64,000 bases of DNA from Ga0077560 sp046330435. Lineage in GTDB: Bacteria; Actinomycetota; Thermoleophilia; Miltoncostaeales; Miltoncostaeaceae. The notes below the pieces were generated by a model. The model ran no database searches. It saw only the letters and a program-made list of their open reading frames with translations, and had not been told where the DNA came from. Within the stretch, counting starts at the first letter, position 1; every line of letters starts with the position of its first letter. Below, piece by piece: positions 20,124 to 28,230 of the stretch. The stretch lies in the NCBI GenBank assembly GCA_046330435.1, contig JAXLST010000005.1:248001-312000 (forward strand). The letters are read 5' to 3'. A program made the position numbers and the translations under genes.

Positions 20124-20851
20124 AGATTCAGTCCCCCGTCGACCATGACCACCGTACCGGTGACGAACGCCGAGCGCTCGGAGCAGAGGAACTCCACGGG
20201 TCCGGCGATGTCCTCCGGTTCCCCGAGCCGGGCGAGCGCGGTCCGGTCACGCAGTTCCTGCTGCTGGGCCTCGGGCAGCACGTCGGTGAGGCGCGTTCGG
20301 ATGAAGCCCGGCGCCACCGCGTTCACCCGGATCCCGGCCGGTCCCAGCTCGTCGGCGAGGGTGCGCACCAGGCCGATGATCCCGGCCTTCGAGGCCGCGT
20401 AGTTCGCCTGGCCGGCATTGCCGTGCACGCCCACCACGGAGGTGAGGGCCACGATGCTGCCCCGGCCGCGCTCGGCCATGCCCGGCGCCACCGCCCGGAT
20501 GGTCGCGAACGTCCCGTCCAGGTTCACCGCGATGGGGGCCCGCCAGTCCTCCGCGCTCATGCGCAGGGCGAGGCCGTCGCGGGTCGTGCCCGCGTTCACC
20601 ACCAGGGCGTCCGCCGGCCCCAGCTCGTCCTGCAGCTCCGCCATGGCGGCGGCCACCGAGTCCGGCTCCAGCGCCTCGGCGCGGCGCAGCGCCGCGCGCC
20701 GGCCCACGGTCCCCACCCGCGCGGCGGTGTCCTCGCAGGACGCGCGGTCGGCGGCGTAGGTGAGCCCCACATCCCATCCGGCCTCGGCAAGGGCCACGGC
20801 GCACGCGGCACCGATGCCCCGGCTCGCGCCGGTCACGATCGCGGTCGGCAC
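20120..20851 (-). CDS. fabG: 3-oxoacyl-ACP reductase
   Basis: A short-chain dehydrogenase of 243 residues that reduces 3-oxoacyl-ACP with NADPH. Motifs: TGASRGIG (cofactor loop, about 8-15), NAG, the catalytic Ser in LTSVVG, YAASKAG (Tyr-x3-Lys) and VAPGFIRT. The C-terminal SAFVTGTVVMVDGGLNL is typical for FabG. The GTG at 20851 begins directly before the first beta strand, leaving 7 nt after the fabD stop. Operon position between fabD and fabF supports the FabG role rather than another SDR. Confidence 0.94.
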   Translation of the reverse strand: MPTAIVTGASRGIGAACAVALAEAGWDVGLTYAADRASCEDTAARVGTVGRRAALRRAEALEPDSVAAAMAELQDELGPADALVVNAGTTRDGLALRMSAEDWRAPIAVNLDGTFATIRAVAPGMAERGRGSIVALTSVVGVHGNAGQANYAASKAGIIGLVRTLADELGPAGIRVNAVAPGFIRTRLTDVLPEAQQQELRDRTALARLGEPEDIAGPVEFLCSERSAFVTGTVVMVDGGLNL

Positions 20852-20858
20852 CCCTGCG

Positions 20859-21803
20859 TCACCGGCTCGTGAGCGCGGCGATCCCCGGGAGGTCGTCGGG
20901 AGTGCCCAGGTGCAGCGCCTGAACGTCGCTGCGGACCCGGCGCACGAGGCCCACGAGCACGCTGCGCGGACCGAACTCCACGAACCGGTCCACGCCCATG
21001 TCCATGGCGGTGCGCACGGACTGGGTGAACCGGACGGGGCCGGTGAGCTGCTGGGTGAGGATGGTGCGGACCCGCTCGGTCCCCGCCTCGAGGGCGGCGG
21101 TGGTGGCCGACAGGAACGGCATGTTCGGCGCGTTCACGCGGACGCCCGTCAGCGCCTCGCGCAGGCGCTCGGCGGCGGGTGCCATGACGCTGGAGTGGAA
21201 GGCGCCCTCCACGTCGAGCAGCCGGAACTTGATGTTGCGGGCCCGCGCGAGCTCCTGCAGGCGCTCCACGCCCCGGTGCAGCCCGCTCGCGACGATCTGG
21301 CCCGGGCAGTTGTAGTTGGCGGGCCACACGTCGCCGGCCTCGGCGCAGATGGCCTCCGCCTCTTCGTCGCTGGCGCCCAGCAGGGCGGCCATCTGGCCCG
21401 GCACCCGCTCCGCCACCTCGGTGGTGGCGTTGACGCGCTCCTGCACCAGGCGCAGGGCCTCGGAGAAGTCCAGCGCCCCGGAGGCGACCAGCGCGCCGTA
21501 CTCGCCCAGGGAGTGGCCCATGGTGAGGTCACCGGTGATGCCCTGCTCGGCGGCGACGCGCCACGCGGCCACGGAGTTGGTGAGCACGGCCGGCTGGCAG
21601 TGCTCGGTGCGCATCAGGCTGTCCTTGGGGCCCTCGAAGCAGATGCGCGCGAGGTCGTATCCGAGGAGGTCGTTGGCCTCCTCGAACGTGCGCCGGGCCA
21701 CCAGGAACTCCCGGGACAGCTCGGCACCCATGCCGACCTGCTGGGACCCCTGACCGGGGAACATGAGCGCGATCTTGCCGCGTTTTGGCTGGGCGTCTGC
21801 CAC
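20859..21803 (-). CDS. fabD: Malonyl-CoA:ACP transacylase
   Basis: FabD moves malonyl from CoA to ACP. The 314-residue product has FPGQGSQ (15-21), the nucleophile Ser98 in GHSLGE, an Arg in the LVQERV helix and the catalytic His203 in AFHSS. The GTG at 21803 is chosen because it starts just before the first conserved strand; longer starts read through a TAGAAT -10-like hexamer 11 nt upstream. First gene of the fab operon. Confidence 0.94.
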   Translation of the reverse strand: MADAQPKRGKIALMFPGQGSQQVGMGAELSREFLVARRTFEEANDLLGYDLARICFEGPKDSLMRTEHCQPAVLTNSVAAWRVAAEQGITGDLTMGHSLGEYGALVASGALDFSEALRLVQERVNATTEVAERVPGQMAALLGASDEEAEAICAEAGDVWPANYNCPGQIVASGLHRGVERLQELARARNIKFRLLDVEGAFHSSVMAPAAERLREALTGVRVNAPNMPFLSATTAALEAGTERVRTILTQQLTGPVRFTQSVRTAMDMGVDRFVEFGPRSVLVGLVRRVRSDVQALHLGTPDDLPGIAALTSR

Positions 21804-21814
21804 GTCAGCCGTCG

Positions 21815-21820
21815 ATTCTA
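21815..21820 (-). promoter_or_regulatory. Candidate -10 element of the fab operon
   Basis: TAGAAT on the minus strand, 11 nt before the fabD GTG. It is the closest match to TATAAT in this short 57-nt gap and implies a leader of only a few nucleotides. Confidence 0.45.
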
Positions 21821-21860
21821 CGCGGGAACGGGCGTTCCGCGCCAATCCCGGGCCGATCGG

Positions 21861-23054
21861 TCACGGGACGAAGGTCGTGACGGTCTGCGTGATCGTGTCC
21901 CCGCCGCCGCCCGCGAGCAGCATGACGACCACCACGATCACGATGAGCGCGACCCCTCCGCCGCCCAGCAGCACCCACGGCGGGATGGCGTTCCTGGACG
22001 GTCCTCCGCCGGTGGCGGCGACCGGCCGCGGGGGCGGTGGCGCCTGGGGCGGCGGCGGCGGGGAGCCCGCCGGCGGGGACGGCGGGGGCGGCGGGACCTG
22101 CGGCGATCCCGCTGCCGGGGAGGGCGGCGGCGGGGGCGGCGGCGGCGTGCTGCCGGCGGTGGGGGCCGCGGCCAGCGGGGGCGGCGCCTGGGTCACCAGC
22201 GTCGGGGCGGTCGCCATGCTCCAGGCGGGGCTGCGCTGCAGGGCCGCGGTGAGCTCCTCCACGAACCCCACCGACGTCGCGGGACGCTGGGCCGGGTCCT
22301 TCGCCAGCGCGCGGGAGAACACCTCGTCCACGCCGGGGCCCAGCTCCGGCCGGCGCCGGCTCGGCGGCACGTGCGGCTCGTGGAGGTGGGCGTACAGCAG
22401 GGCGGTGCGGTCCGCCTGGTCGAAGATCGACCGGCCCGTGAGCGCCTCGTAGGCCACCACCGCCAGGGCGTAGCGGTCGGCGGCCGCGGTGATCGCCGAG
22501 CCCTTGATCTGCTCGGGGGCGACGTACTCGAGCGTCCCCATCCACACGCCGCTGCTGGTGAGCTTGCTGCCCTCGATCGCGCGGGTGAGCCCGAAGTCCG
22601 ACAGGTAGGCGTGGTCGCCGGGGCCCAGCAGGATGTTCGCGGGCTTGATGTCCCGGTGCACCAGGCCGGTGCCGTGCGCGTAGTCCAGCGCCTCGCCCAC
22701 CTGGCGCAGGATCGACATCGCGCGCTGCGCGGACAGGCCCTGGCCGCTGCGGATCACGCCGTCCAGGCTGGGCCCGTCGACGAACTTCATCGACAGGAAC
22801 GCCATGCCGTCGGCCTCGCCGGCCTCGTACACCGGGATCACGTGCGGGTGGTCCAGGTTGGCGGCGGCGATGCCCTCGCGCTTGAACCGCTCCAGGAACG
22901 AGGGATCCGCGGAGAGCTGGTGGGAGACGATCTTGAGGGCGACCTGCCGCTGGAGCGCCAGCTGGGTCGCCCGGTACACGACGGCCTGGCCGCCGCGTCC
23001 CAGCTCCGACTCGATGCGGTACCCCTCGAGGACGCGGCCGATCATCTCGCTCAA
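21861..23054 (-). CDS. Membrane-anchored Ser/Thr protein kinase (PknB type)
   Basis: A eukaryotic-type kinase of 397 residues. The kinase domain (about 11-275) has the glycine loop LGRGGQAVVY, Lys41 (ALKIV), HRDIKPANI with catalytic Asp135, SDFGL (metal Asp153), an APE-like VAPEQ and DRYALAVVAYEALTG. It is followed by a Pro-rich linker (about 290-350) and one transmembrane helix (about 360-383), leaving only a short outer tail and no PASTA repeats. TTG 23054 is preferred as start because GAGGGGGAG lies about 6 nt upstream; ATG 23045 is possible. It is divergent from the S9 peptidase gene. Confidence 0.92.
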   Translation of the reverse strand: MSEMIGRVLEGYRIESELGRGGQAVVYRATQLALQRQVALKIVSHQLSADPSFLERFKREGIAAANLDHPHVIPVYEAGEADGMAFLSMKFVDGPSLDGVIRSGQGLSAQRAMSILRQVGEALDYAHGTGLVHRDIKPANILLGPGDHAYLSDFGLTRAIEGSKLTSSGVWMGTLEYVAPEQIKGSAITAAADRYALAVVAYEALTGRSIFDQADRTALLYAHLHEPHVPPSRRRPELGPGVDEVFSRALAKDPAQRPATSVGFVEELTAALQRSPAWSMATAPTLVTQAPPPLAAAPTAGSTPPPPPPPPSPAAGSPQVPPPPPSPPAGSPPPPPQAPPPPRPVAATGGGPSRNAIPPWVLLGGGGVALIVIVVVVMLLAGGGGDTITQTVTTFVP

Positions 23055-23091
23055 TCCGGCTCCCCCTCGGGCTTCGGCGGGACACTAACAC

Positions 23092-23097
23092 TACGAT
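23092..23097 (+). promoter_or_regulatory. Candidate -10 element of the S9 peptidase gene
   Basis: TACGAT, 9 nt before the ATG at 23107. On the opposite strand two TAGTGT hexamers in the same stretch could serve the kinase gene. Confidence 0.45.
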
Positions 23098-23106
23098 TCG
23101 GGGCCC

Positions 23107-24957
23107 ATGACGACCGCACCCCTCATCCCGCTCGGGCAGTTCTTCGACAATCCGGAGCGGGCCGCCGCACGCCTCTCGCCCGACGGCGCGACGATCTCCT
23201 ACATCGCCCCCCGGGACGGAATCCTCAACGTGTGGGTGTCGCACCGGAACGGCGGGGGAGACCGCCCGGTCACCGATGACCGGGACCGCGGGGTGCGCAG
23301 CTACTTCTGGTCGCGGGACGGGCGCTGGATCGTCTACGTGCAGGACCAGGGCGGCAACGAGAACTTCCGGGTGTACGCGGTGGACCCGCAGAACCCCGAC
23401 CGGGTGCGCGATCTCACGCCCTTCGACGGCGTCCGCGCCGGCATCGTCGCCGCCCCGCGCGCCACGCCGCGGCACATGCTGGTGTCGCTCAACCTGCGCG
23501 ACGCCACGGTCTTCGACGTCTACCGCCTCACCATCTCGACCGGCCGCCTGCGCATGGTGGCCCGCAACCCGGGCAACGTGATCGGCTGGACGGCCGACCG
23601 GGACGGCGTCCTGCGGGCCGCACGCGCGCAGACGCCGGAGGGCGACTACGAGATCTGGGTGCGCGACGACGAGGACGCCGAGTGGCGCACCGTCGCGGCG
23701 TACTCCAACGAGGACAAGGGCTACGTGTTCGGGTTCACCCCGGACGGCGCCCGGCTGTGGGTGGGCTCCGCCCGCGGCTCCGACCTGCTGCGGCTGGTGG
23801 AGCTGGACCCGGCCACGGGCGCCGAGCGGGTCGTGGACGGCGACGAGGAGGCCGACCTGTCCGGCCCCTGGGTGTCGGACCGCACCGGGGAGCTCCTGGC
23901 CACCTTCTACCTGCGCGACCGCACGATCGTGAAGGCGTACGACGACACCTTCCGGGAGGACTGGGAGGCGGTGCGGACGCTGCACCACGGCGACCCCGGC
24001 GTGACCGGCCAGGACGCCGAGGAGACCGCCTGGATCGTGTCGTTCGACGACGACCGCGACCCGGGCGCGACCTTCCTGTTCGACCGCCGCACGCGGGAGT
24101 CCCGCTTCCTGTTCCGCCCCCGTCCCTGGCTGGACCCGGCGGCGCTGGCGCCCATGGAACCGGTGCGGATCCCGTCGCGAGACGGCCTGAGCCTGCCCAG
24201 CTACCTCACCCTGCCGGTGGGCGCGCGCGCCCACATTCTGCCGATGGTGCTCTACGTGCACGGCGGCCCGTGGGCGCGCGACGCGTGGGGCTACGACCCC
24301 ATCGCCCAGTTCCTCGCGAACCGCGGGTACGCGGTGCTGCAGGTCAACTACCGCGGCTCCACCGGCTTCGGGAAGCACTTCACGCACGCCGCCGAGCGCG
24401 AGTTCGCCGGGAAGATGCACGACGACCTCATCGACGGCGTGAACTGGGCGGTGGAGCAGGGCATCGCCGACCCGGCCCGGGTGGGGATCTACGGCGGCAG
24501 CTACGGCGGGTACGCGGCCCTGGTGGGCGTCACGTTCACCCCCGACGTGTTCGCCGCGGCGGTGAGCTTCGTGGGGCCGTCGAGCCTGGTCACCCTGGCC
24601 AGGTCGTTCCCGGCGTACTGGCGGCCGCTGCTGGCCAGCACCTGGTTCCGGTACGTGGGCGACCCGGACGACCCCGAGGACCTGGCGGACATGGAACGCC
24701 GTTCCCCGCTGAACTACGTCGACCGCATCACCACCCCGCTGATGGTCATCCAGGGCGCCAACGACCCGCGGGTGACCAAGCAGGAGAGCGACCAGATCGT
24801 CGCGGCCCTCAGGGAGCGCGGCGTGGACGTCGAGTACATCTGCAAGGACGGGGAGGGCCACGGCTTCGTGAAGCCCGAGAACCGCATGGAGGCGTACGGG
24901 GCGATGGAGCGGTTCTTCGCGAAGCACCTGGGAGGGCGGGCGCTCGACGCCTCCTGA
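23107..24957 (+). CDS. S9 family prolyl oligopeptidase / acylaminoacyl-peptidase
   Basis: A 616-residue serine peptidase with an N-terminal beta-propeller (about 25-350, with repeated SPDG/RDGRW-type blades) and a C-terminal alpha/beta-hydrolase domain (about 365-610). The catalytic triad is visible: Ser465 in GGSYGGYAAL, Asp553 in GANDPRV and His585 in GEGHGF; the oxyanion region is YVHGGPW. It has no signal peptide, so it acts in the cytoplasm on short peptides or acylated N termini. The ATG has no strong ribosome-binding site but follows TACGAT at 9 nt, suggesting a leaderless mRNA. Confidence 0.93.
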   Translation: MTTAPLIPLGQFFDNPERAAARLSPDGATISYIAPRDGILNVWVSHRNGGGDRPVTDDRDRGVRSYFWSRDGRWIVYVQDQGGNENFRVYAVDPQNPDRVRDLTPFDGVRAGIVAAPRATPRHMLVSLNLRDATVFDVYRLTISTGRLRMVARNPGNVIGWTADRDGVLRAARAQTPEGDYEIWVRDDEDAEWRTVAAYSNEDKGYVFGFTPDGARLWVGSARGSDLLRLVELDPATGAERVVDGDEEADLSGPWVSDRTGELLATFYLRDRTIVKAYDDTFREDWEAVRTLHHGDPGVTGQDAEETAWIVSFDDDRDPGATFLFDRRTRESRFLFRPRPWLDPAALAPMEPVRIPSRDGLSLPSYLTLPVGARAHILPMVLYVHGGPWARDAWGYDPIAQFLANRGYAVLQVNYRGSTGFGKHFTHAAEREFAGKMHDDLIDGVNWAVEQGIADPARVGIYGGSYGGYAALVGVTFTPDVFAAAVSFVGPSSLVTLARSFPAYWRPLLASTWFRYVGDPDDPEDLADMERRSPLNYVDRITTPLMVIQGANDPRVTKQESDQIVAALRERGVDVEYICKDGEGHGFVKPENRMEAYGAMERFFAKHLGGRALDAS

Positions 24958-24997
24958 GGCGCCGCCGAGGCGGCGCTGGGCGGTCCTGGCCTGCGCG

Positions 24998-26185
24998 ATG
25001 GTCGCCCAGGCCGGGGCGTCGTCGCTGCCCCTCGGCCTGCCGGCCCTGGGCCCGCACCTGCGCGGGGAGTTCGGGCTGTCACTGGCGTGGCTGGGCGTGC
25101 TGCTCGCCACCCCGACGGTGGGCTATGCGCTCACCATGTTCCTGTGGGGCGCCCTGGCCGACCGCTTCGGCGAGCGGCCGGTGCTGGTGGGCGGCCTGGC
25201 GGGCTGCACCGCGATGCTGATGGCGGCCTCGGCGGCCGGGTCGCCCGTCGTGCTCGGGGTGATGCTGGTGGGCGCCGCGGCCCTGGGGGCGTGCGCCCCC
25301 GTGGCGAGCGGCCGCGCCGTGGTGGGGTGGTTCCCGGTGGCCGAGCGCGGCCGCGCGCTGGGCCTGCGGCACACCGCGCCCATGGCCGGCGGGGCGATCG
25401 GGGCGGCCGTGCTGCCCGCCGCCGCCGCGGTGGCCGGCACCGGCGGCGCGATGGTGGCGCTGGCCTGCATGGCCGGCGTCGGCGCGGTGGCGTCGTGGGG
25501 CGTGCCGGAGCCGCCCGGCGGTGACGAGGCGGCGCCGCGCGGCGCGGTGCGCGGGCACCCGGCGGGCGACCGCCTGGTGTGGCTGCTGGCGGGGGGCGGC
25601 GCGCTGGTGATCGTGGGCCAGGCGGTGCTGCTGCGGTTCCAGACCTCGTACCTGCACGACGAGCGCGGCTGGTCCCAGGCCGCCGCCGCCGCGATGCTGT
25701 CGGCCACGCTGCTCACCGCGGCCGCGGCCCGGGTGGTGGCGGGGATGATCAGCGACCGGCACGGCAACCGCATCGCCGTCCTGCGCGGGCAGGCGCTGGG
25801 CGCGGGGGCCCTGCTGGTGGGCGCCGGGCTCCTGCTGGGCGTGCCGTCGGTGGTGGCGGCGATCCTGCTGCTGGGCGCCGCCGTCCTCACGATGGCGGGC
25901 AACGGCGTCGCGTACGCCGCGGTGGCGGAGGTCGCGCCGGACCGCACGGGCGCCGCCCTGGGGCTCTACGCCACCGTGCTCATCGTGGTGGTCTCGGTCG
26001 CCCCCGCCCTGTTCGGGCTGGTGGCGGGGGACGTCCCCTGGACGCTGGCGTTCGCCGCCCTGGGGGCCTTCCCGGCCGCGGGCGGGCTGGTGCTGGTGCG
26101 CGCCGACCGGCTCAACCGGCGGCGCGCCGCGCGGGCCGCGCCGGACCGCACGGGCGCCGCGGCGGCGGCGGGCCGCGCCGCCTGA
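24998..26185 (+). CDS. Major facilitator superfamily transporter
   Basis: A 395-residue protein with about 12 transmembrane helices and the MFS A-like motif between helices 2 and 3 (GALADRFGERPVLVGG), repeated in the second half as GMISDRHGNRIAVLRG. Similar to CynX/NNP-type and other small-molecule exporters; substrate unknown. The first helix appears to begin upstream of the ATG at 24998 (RRWAVLACAM reads in frame from about 24971), but no ATG, GTG or TTG is found before the frame enters the peptidase gene. The true start may be CTG 24986 or the protein is slightly shorter than its relatives. It is likely co-transcribed with the S9 peptidase. Confidence 0.85.
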   Translation: MVAQAGASSLPLGLPALGPHLRGEFGLSLAWLGVLLATPTVGYALTMFLWGALADRFGERPVLVGGLAGCTAMLMAASAAGSPVVLGVMLVGAAALGACAPVASGRAVVGWFPVAERGRALGLRHTAPMAGGAIGAAVLPAAAAVAGTGGAMVALACMAGVGAVASWGVPEPPGGDEAAPRGAVRGHPAGDRLVWLLAGGGALVIVGQAVLLRFQTSYLHDERGWSQAAAAAMLSATLLTAAAARVVAGMISDRHGNRIAVLRGQALGAGALLVGAGLLLGVPSVVAAILLLGAAVLTMAGNGVAYAAVAEVAPDRTGAALGLYATVLIVVVSVAPALFGLVAGDVPWTLAFAALGAFPAAGGLVLVRADRLNRRRAARAAPDRTGAAAAAGRAA

Positions 26186-26187
26186 TG

Positions 26188-26224
26188 CGCCGGGGCCGGG
26201 GGACGCAACGGCATCCCCCGCCCC
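26188..26224. terminator. GC-rich hairpin between convergent genes
   Basis: GGGGCCGGGGGA (26190-26201) pairs imperfectly with TCCCCCGCCCC (26212-26222) across a 10-nt loop, between the MFS gene stop and the convergent unknown gene. Probably a bidirectional terminator; no T-run. Confidence 0.5.
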
Positions 26225-26270
26225 GGGAACCCTCCGGGCCGCCGGCGGGCACCGGGCCCGGGGGGCCCCG

Positions 26271-26732
26271 TCACCCCAGGTGGCGGTCCCCGATGCGGCG
26301 CATGCCGCCCGGCCGCTGCGGCGTGGGCGACGCCGGCCGGGGCCGGGCCACCAGGCGCGGCGCGTGGAACGTCGGCGCCTCCTTGGGGGCGTCCTCGCCC
26401 AGCAGGCGCGCCCACCCCAGGTACCGGCGGCAGTCGCCGCACAGCGAGGTGCCCGCCTCGGCGGGCCCGTTGCAGCGGTCGCATGTCCACCCGCGGATCT
26501 CGTTCTCCACGAGCTCCAGGCCGCCCTCGCGCATGAGCTCGGCGATCTCGTGGCTCTGGAACCCGCCGTTGCGCATGAGGTCGCCCAGCGGCATCGAGGC
26601 GCGGTCGCCCATCACGTCGCGGGCCCGCACGGCGGTGCGGTTGAGGTCGGATGCGAGACGGCCGCCCCCGCGCATGGCGAGGTGGTGGGCGGTCTCGGTG
26701 AGGCGGATGTGTGTCTCAGCGGTGATCGGCAT
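26271..26732 (-). CDS. Unknown protein with a zinc-ribbon (Cys4) motif
   Basis: A 153-residue protein I cannot place in a family. Residues about 1-75 are helical (ITAETHIRLTETAHHLAMRGGG, DVMGDRASMPLGDLMRNGGF). Then follows a Cys4 motif, CDRCNG...CGDC, of treble-clef or zinc-ribbon type, and a basic Pro/Arg-rich tail. The motif suggests nucleic-acid or protein binding. The ATG at 26732 follows GGTGG. It stands alone, convergent with the MFS gene. Confidence 0.6.
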   Translation of the reverse strand: MPITAETHIRLTETAHHLAMRGGGRLASDLNRTAVRARDVMGDRASMPLGDLMRNGGFQSHEIAELMREGGLELVENEIRGWTCDRCNGPAEAGTSLCGDCRRYLGWARLLGEDAPKEAPTFHAPRLVARPRPASPTPQRPGGMRRIGDRHLG

Positions 26733-26843
26733 GCCACCGGTATCGGCCCGGCACGCCTCCGCGACCGCCCCGGATAAAGCAAATGCCCACGCGTCCCGTA
26801 GAGGAGCCACGGGGGACCTTGACGGCCGGGTGCCCGGAGGCGG

Positions 26844-27227
26844 TCAGACCCGCTCGACGTCCCACCACTCGGCGCCGGCGATGAGCGGGTAGATGCGGCG
26901 TTCGTCGTACCGGTCCACCTTCACCTCCAGCCGGCGGCCCACCGCGACCTCCTCGACGCGGGCCTCCGGGACCTCCCATCCCACCTCCACGGTGCGGCTG
27001 GGCCCCTGGTAGCTGGGCGGCTCCACCTCCAGGCGGAGGCGCAGGGGGACGCCGTCGCGGTGGTGGCGCACCGCGCCCCGGTGGACGTGCAGGACCGTCG
27101 CGTGGGTGGGCACGGCGCGCTGGACGCGGCGCTGCTCCTCCGTCGCCCACCGGCGGGAGGACCGGTAGGCCAGCCAGCCGCCCCCGAGGCCGACGAACAG
27201 GGCGATGAGCAACTCGAGCCATGCCAT
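26844..27227 (-). CDS. Small membrane-anchored protein (DUF3592-like)
   Basis: A 127-residue protein with an N-terminal transmembrane helix (MAWLELLIALFVGLGGGWLAY) and a beta-rich remainder (HATVLHVHRGAV, LRLRLEVEPP, GRRLEVKVD, IYPL), the pattern of DUF3592/OB-like small membrane proteins. No function is known. The ATG at 27227 is 7 nt after TATCAT, a leaderless arrangement. It is divergent from the YbaK-type gene, and the two control regions overlap. Confidence 0.65.
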   Translation of the reverse strand: MAWLELLIALFVGLGGGWLAYRSSRRWATEEQRRVQRAVPTHATVLHVHRGAVRHHRDGVPLRLRLEVEPPSYQGPSRTVEVGWEVPEARVEEVAVGRRLEVKVDRYDERRIYPLIAGAEWWDVERV

Positions 27228-27234
27228 GTGGGCG

Positions 27235-27240
27235 ATGATA
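27235..27240 (-). promoter_or_regulatory. Candidate -10 element of the DUF3592-like gene
   Basis: TATCAT on the minus strand, 7 nt before the ATG at 27227. It lies just before the start of the divergent deacylase gene, so the two transcription starts must interfere. Confidence 0.4.
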
Positions 27241-27246
27241 GGAGGC

Positions 27247-27711
27247 GTGGCCACGGAGACACGCGGAACACGGGCGCTTCGCGCCTCGGGGGTGGCGTTC
27301 ACGGTTCACACCTACCGGCACACCGCCAAGGGGGCGATCCCCGCGGCGGAGGCCCTGGGGATGGACCCGGCGCGGGTGGCGAAGACCCTGGTCATCGAGG
27401 CCGACGGTTCCCCGGCGTTCGCCGTGCTCCCGGGCGACGTCGAGCTGTCGCTGAAGGCCGCGGCCCGCGCCCTGGGGGCGAAGTCCGCGGCGATGGCCCA
27501 GCCGGCCGCGGCCGAGCGCCTCACCGGCTACGTCACCGGCGGCATCTCCCCGTTCGGCAGCCGCAAGGAGCTGCCGGTGCTGGTGGAGGCGCGGCTCATG
27601 GGCCACCCCACCATCCTGGTCAACGCCGGCCAGCGGGGCGTGCTGGTCGAGCTGGCCCCCGGCGACCTGGTGCAGGCCGCCGGCGGGACCGTCGCGGAGC
27701 TCGCGACCTAG
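27247..27711 (+). CDS. YbaK/EbsC-family aminoacyl-tRNA deacylase
   Basis: The 154-residue protein hydrolyses mischarged tRNAs (Cys-tRNA-Pro in YbaK). Family features: AKTLVIEADGSPAFAVLPGDVELSLKAAARALGAKSAAMA, with the conserved lysines, and the GYVTGGISPFGSRKELPVLVEARL motif that forms the substrate pocket (GxxxP...SPFG). The GTG at 27247 is used although GGAGG is only 1 nt before it; ATG 27235 is an alternative. Its stop codon overlaps the stop of the convergent DUF1697 gene by 3-4 nt. Confidence 0.88.
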   Translation: MATETRGTRALRASGVAFTVHTYRHTAKGAIPAAEALGMDPARVAKTLVIEADGSPAFAVLPGDVELSLKAAARALGAKSAAMAQPAAAERLTGYVTGGISPFGSRKELPVLVEARLMGHPTILVNAGQRGVLVELAPGDLVQAAGGTVAELAT

Positions 27712-28226
27712 CCGAGCACCTCGAGGAAGTCGGTCACCACCTCGGCCCAGCGGGTGGTGGTGGCGGTCTTCCAGGCGGTGTCCAGGTTCAGGGCGTACCC
27801 CCGGTTGGCGCGCGGGTAGACGCTCACGACCGACCGGTCGTCGGCGTGCAGGACCGTCCAGTCCTTCGCCGCCATCCGCTCGGTGCCGTCCCGCTCCGGC
27901 GGGCGGCGCAGGAACGTCACGCACCGCCGCCACTCCGCGGCCGGGTACGGGTCGAGGTCCACGGCCCCCAGCAGGGCACGCAGCTCCGCGGGGGTCCGGA
28001 CCATGGCGTCCATCCGCGCCATCCCGGCGGCGAGCAGGTCGGCCTCCACGAGCGCCGCCACCTCGTCCTCGCCGCGGCCCGCGGGGTCGGTGAGGGCGAC
28101 GTTGCCCGTCTGCAGGTGCGTCGCGACGTCCGTGAACCCCAGGGCGCCCATCCGCTCCCGCAGCGCGGCGACGGGCAGGCGGTTCCCGCCGATGTTCATC
28201 GCCCGCAGGAACACGCCGTACCGCAT
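27708..28226 (-). CDS. DUF1697 family protein
   Basis: A 172-residue protein with the DUF1697 signature: an N-terminal YGVFLRAMNIGGNRLPVAALRERMGALGF, then HLQTGNVAL, and a C-terminal TAWKTATTTRWAEVVTDFLEVL. The GGNR and TGN(V/I) motifs are characteristic. No biochemical function is known. The ATG at 28226 lies 4 nt after the sbcC stop, so it could be the last gene of the nurA-herA-sbcDC operon. Confidence 0.85.
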   Translation of the reverse strand: MRYGVFLRAMNIGGNRLPVAALRERMGALGFTDVATHLQTGNVALTDPAGRGEDEVAALVEADLLAAGMARMDAMVRTPAELRALLGAVDLDPYPAAEWRRCVTFLRRPPERDGTERMAAKDWTVLHADDRSVVSVYPRANRGYALNLDTAWKTATTTRWAEVVTDFLEVLG

Positions 28227-28230
28227 GGCC

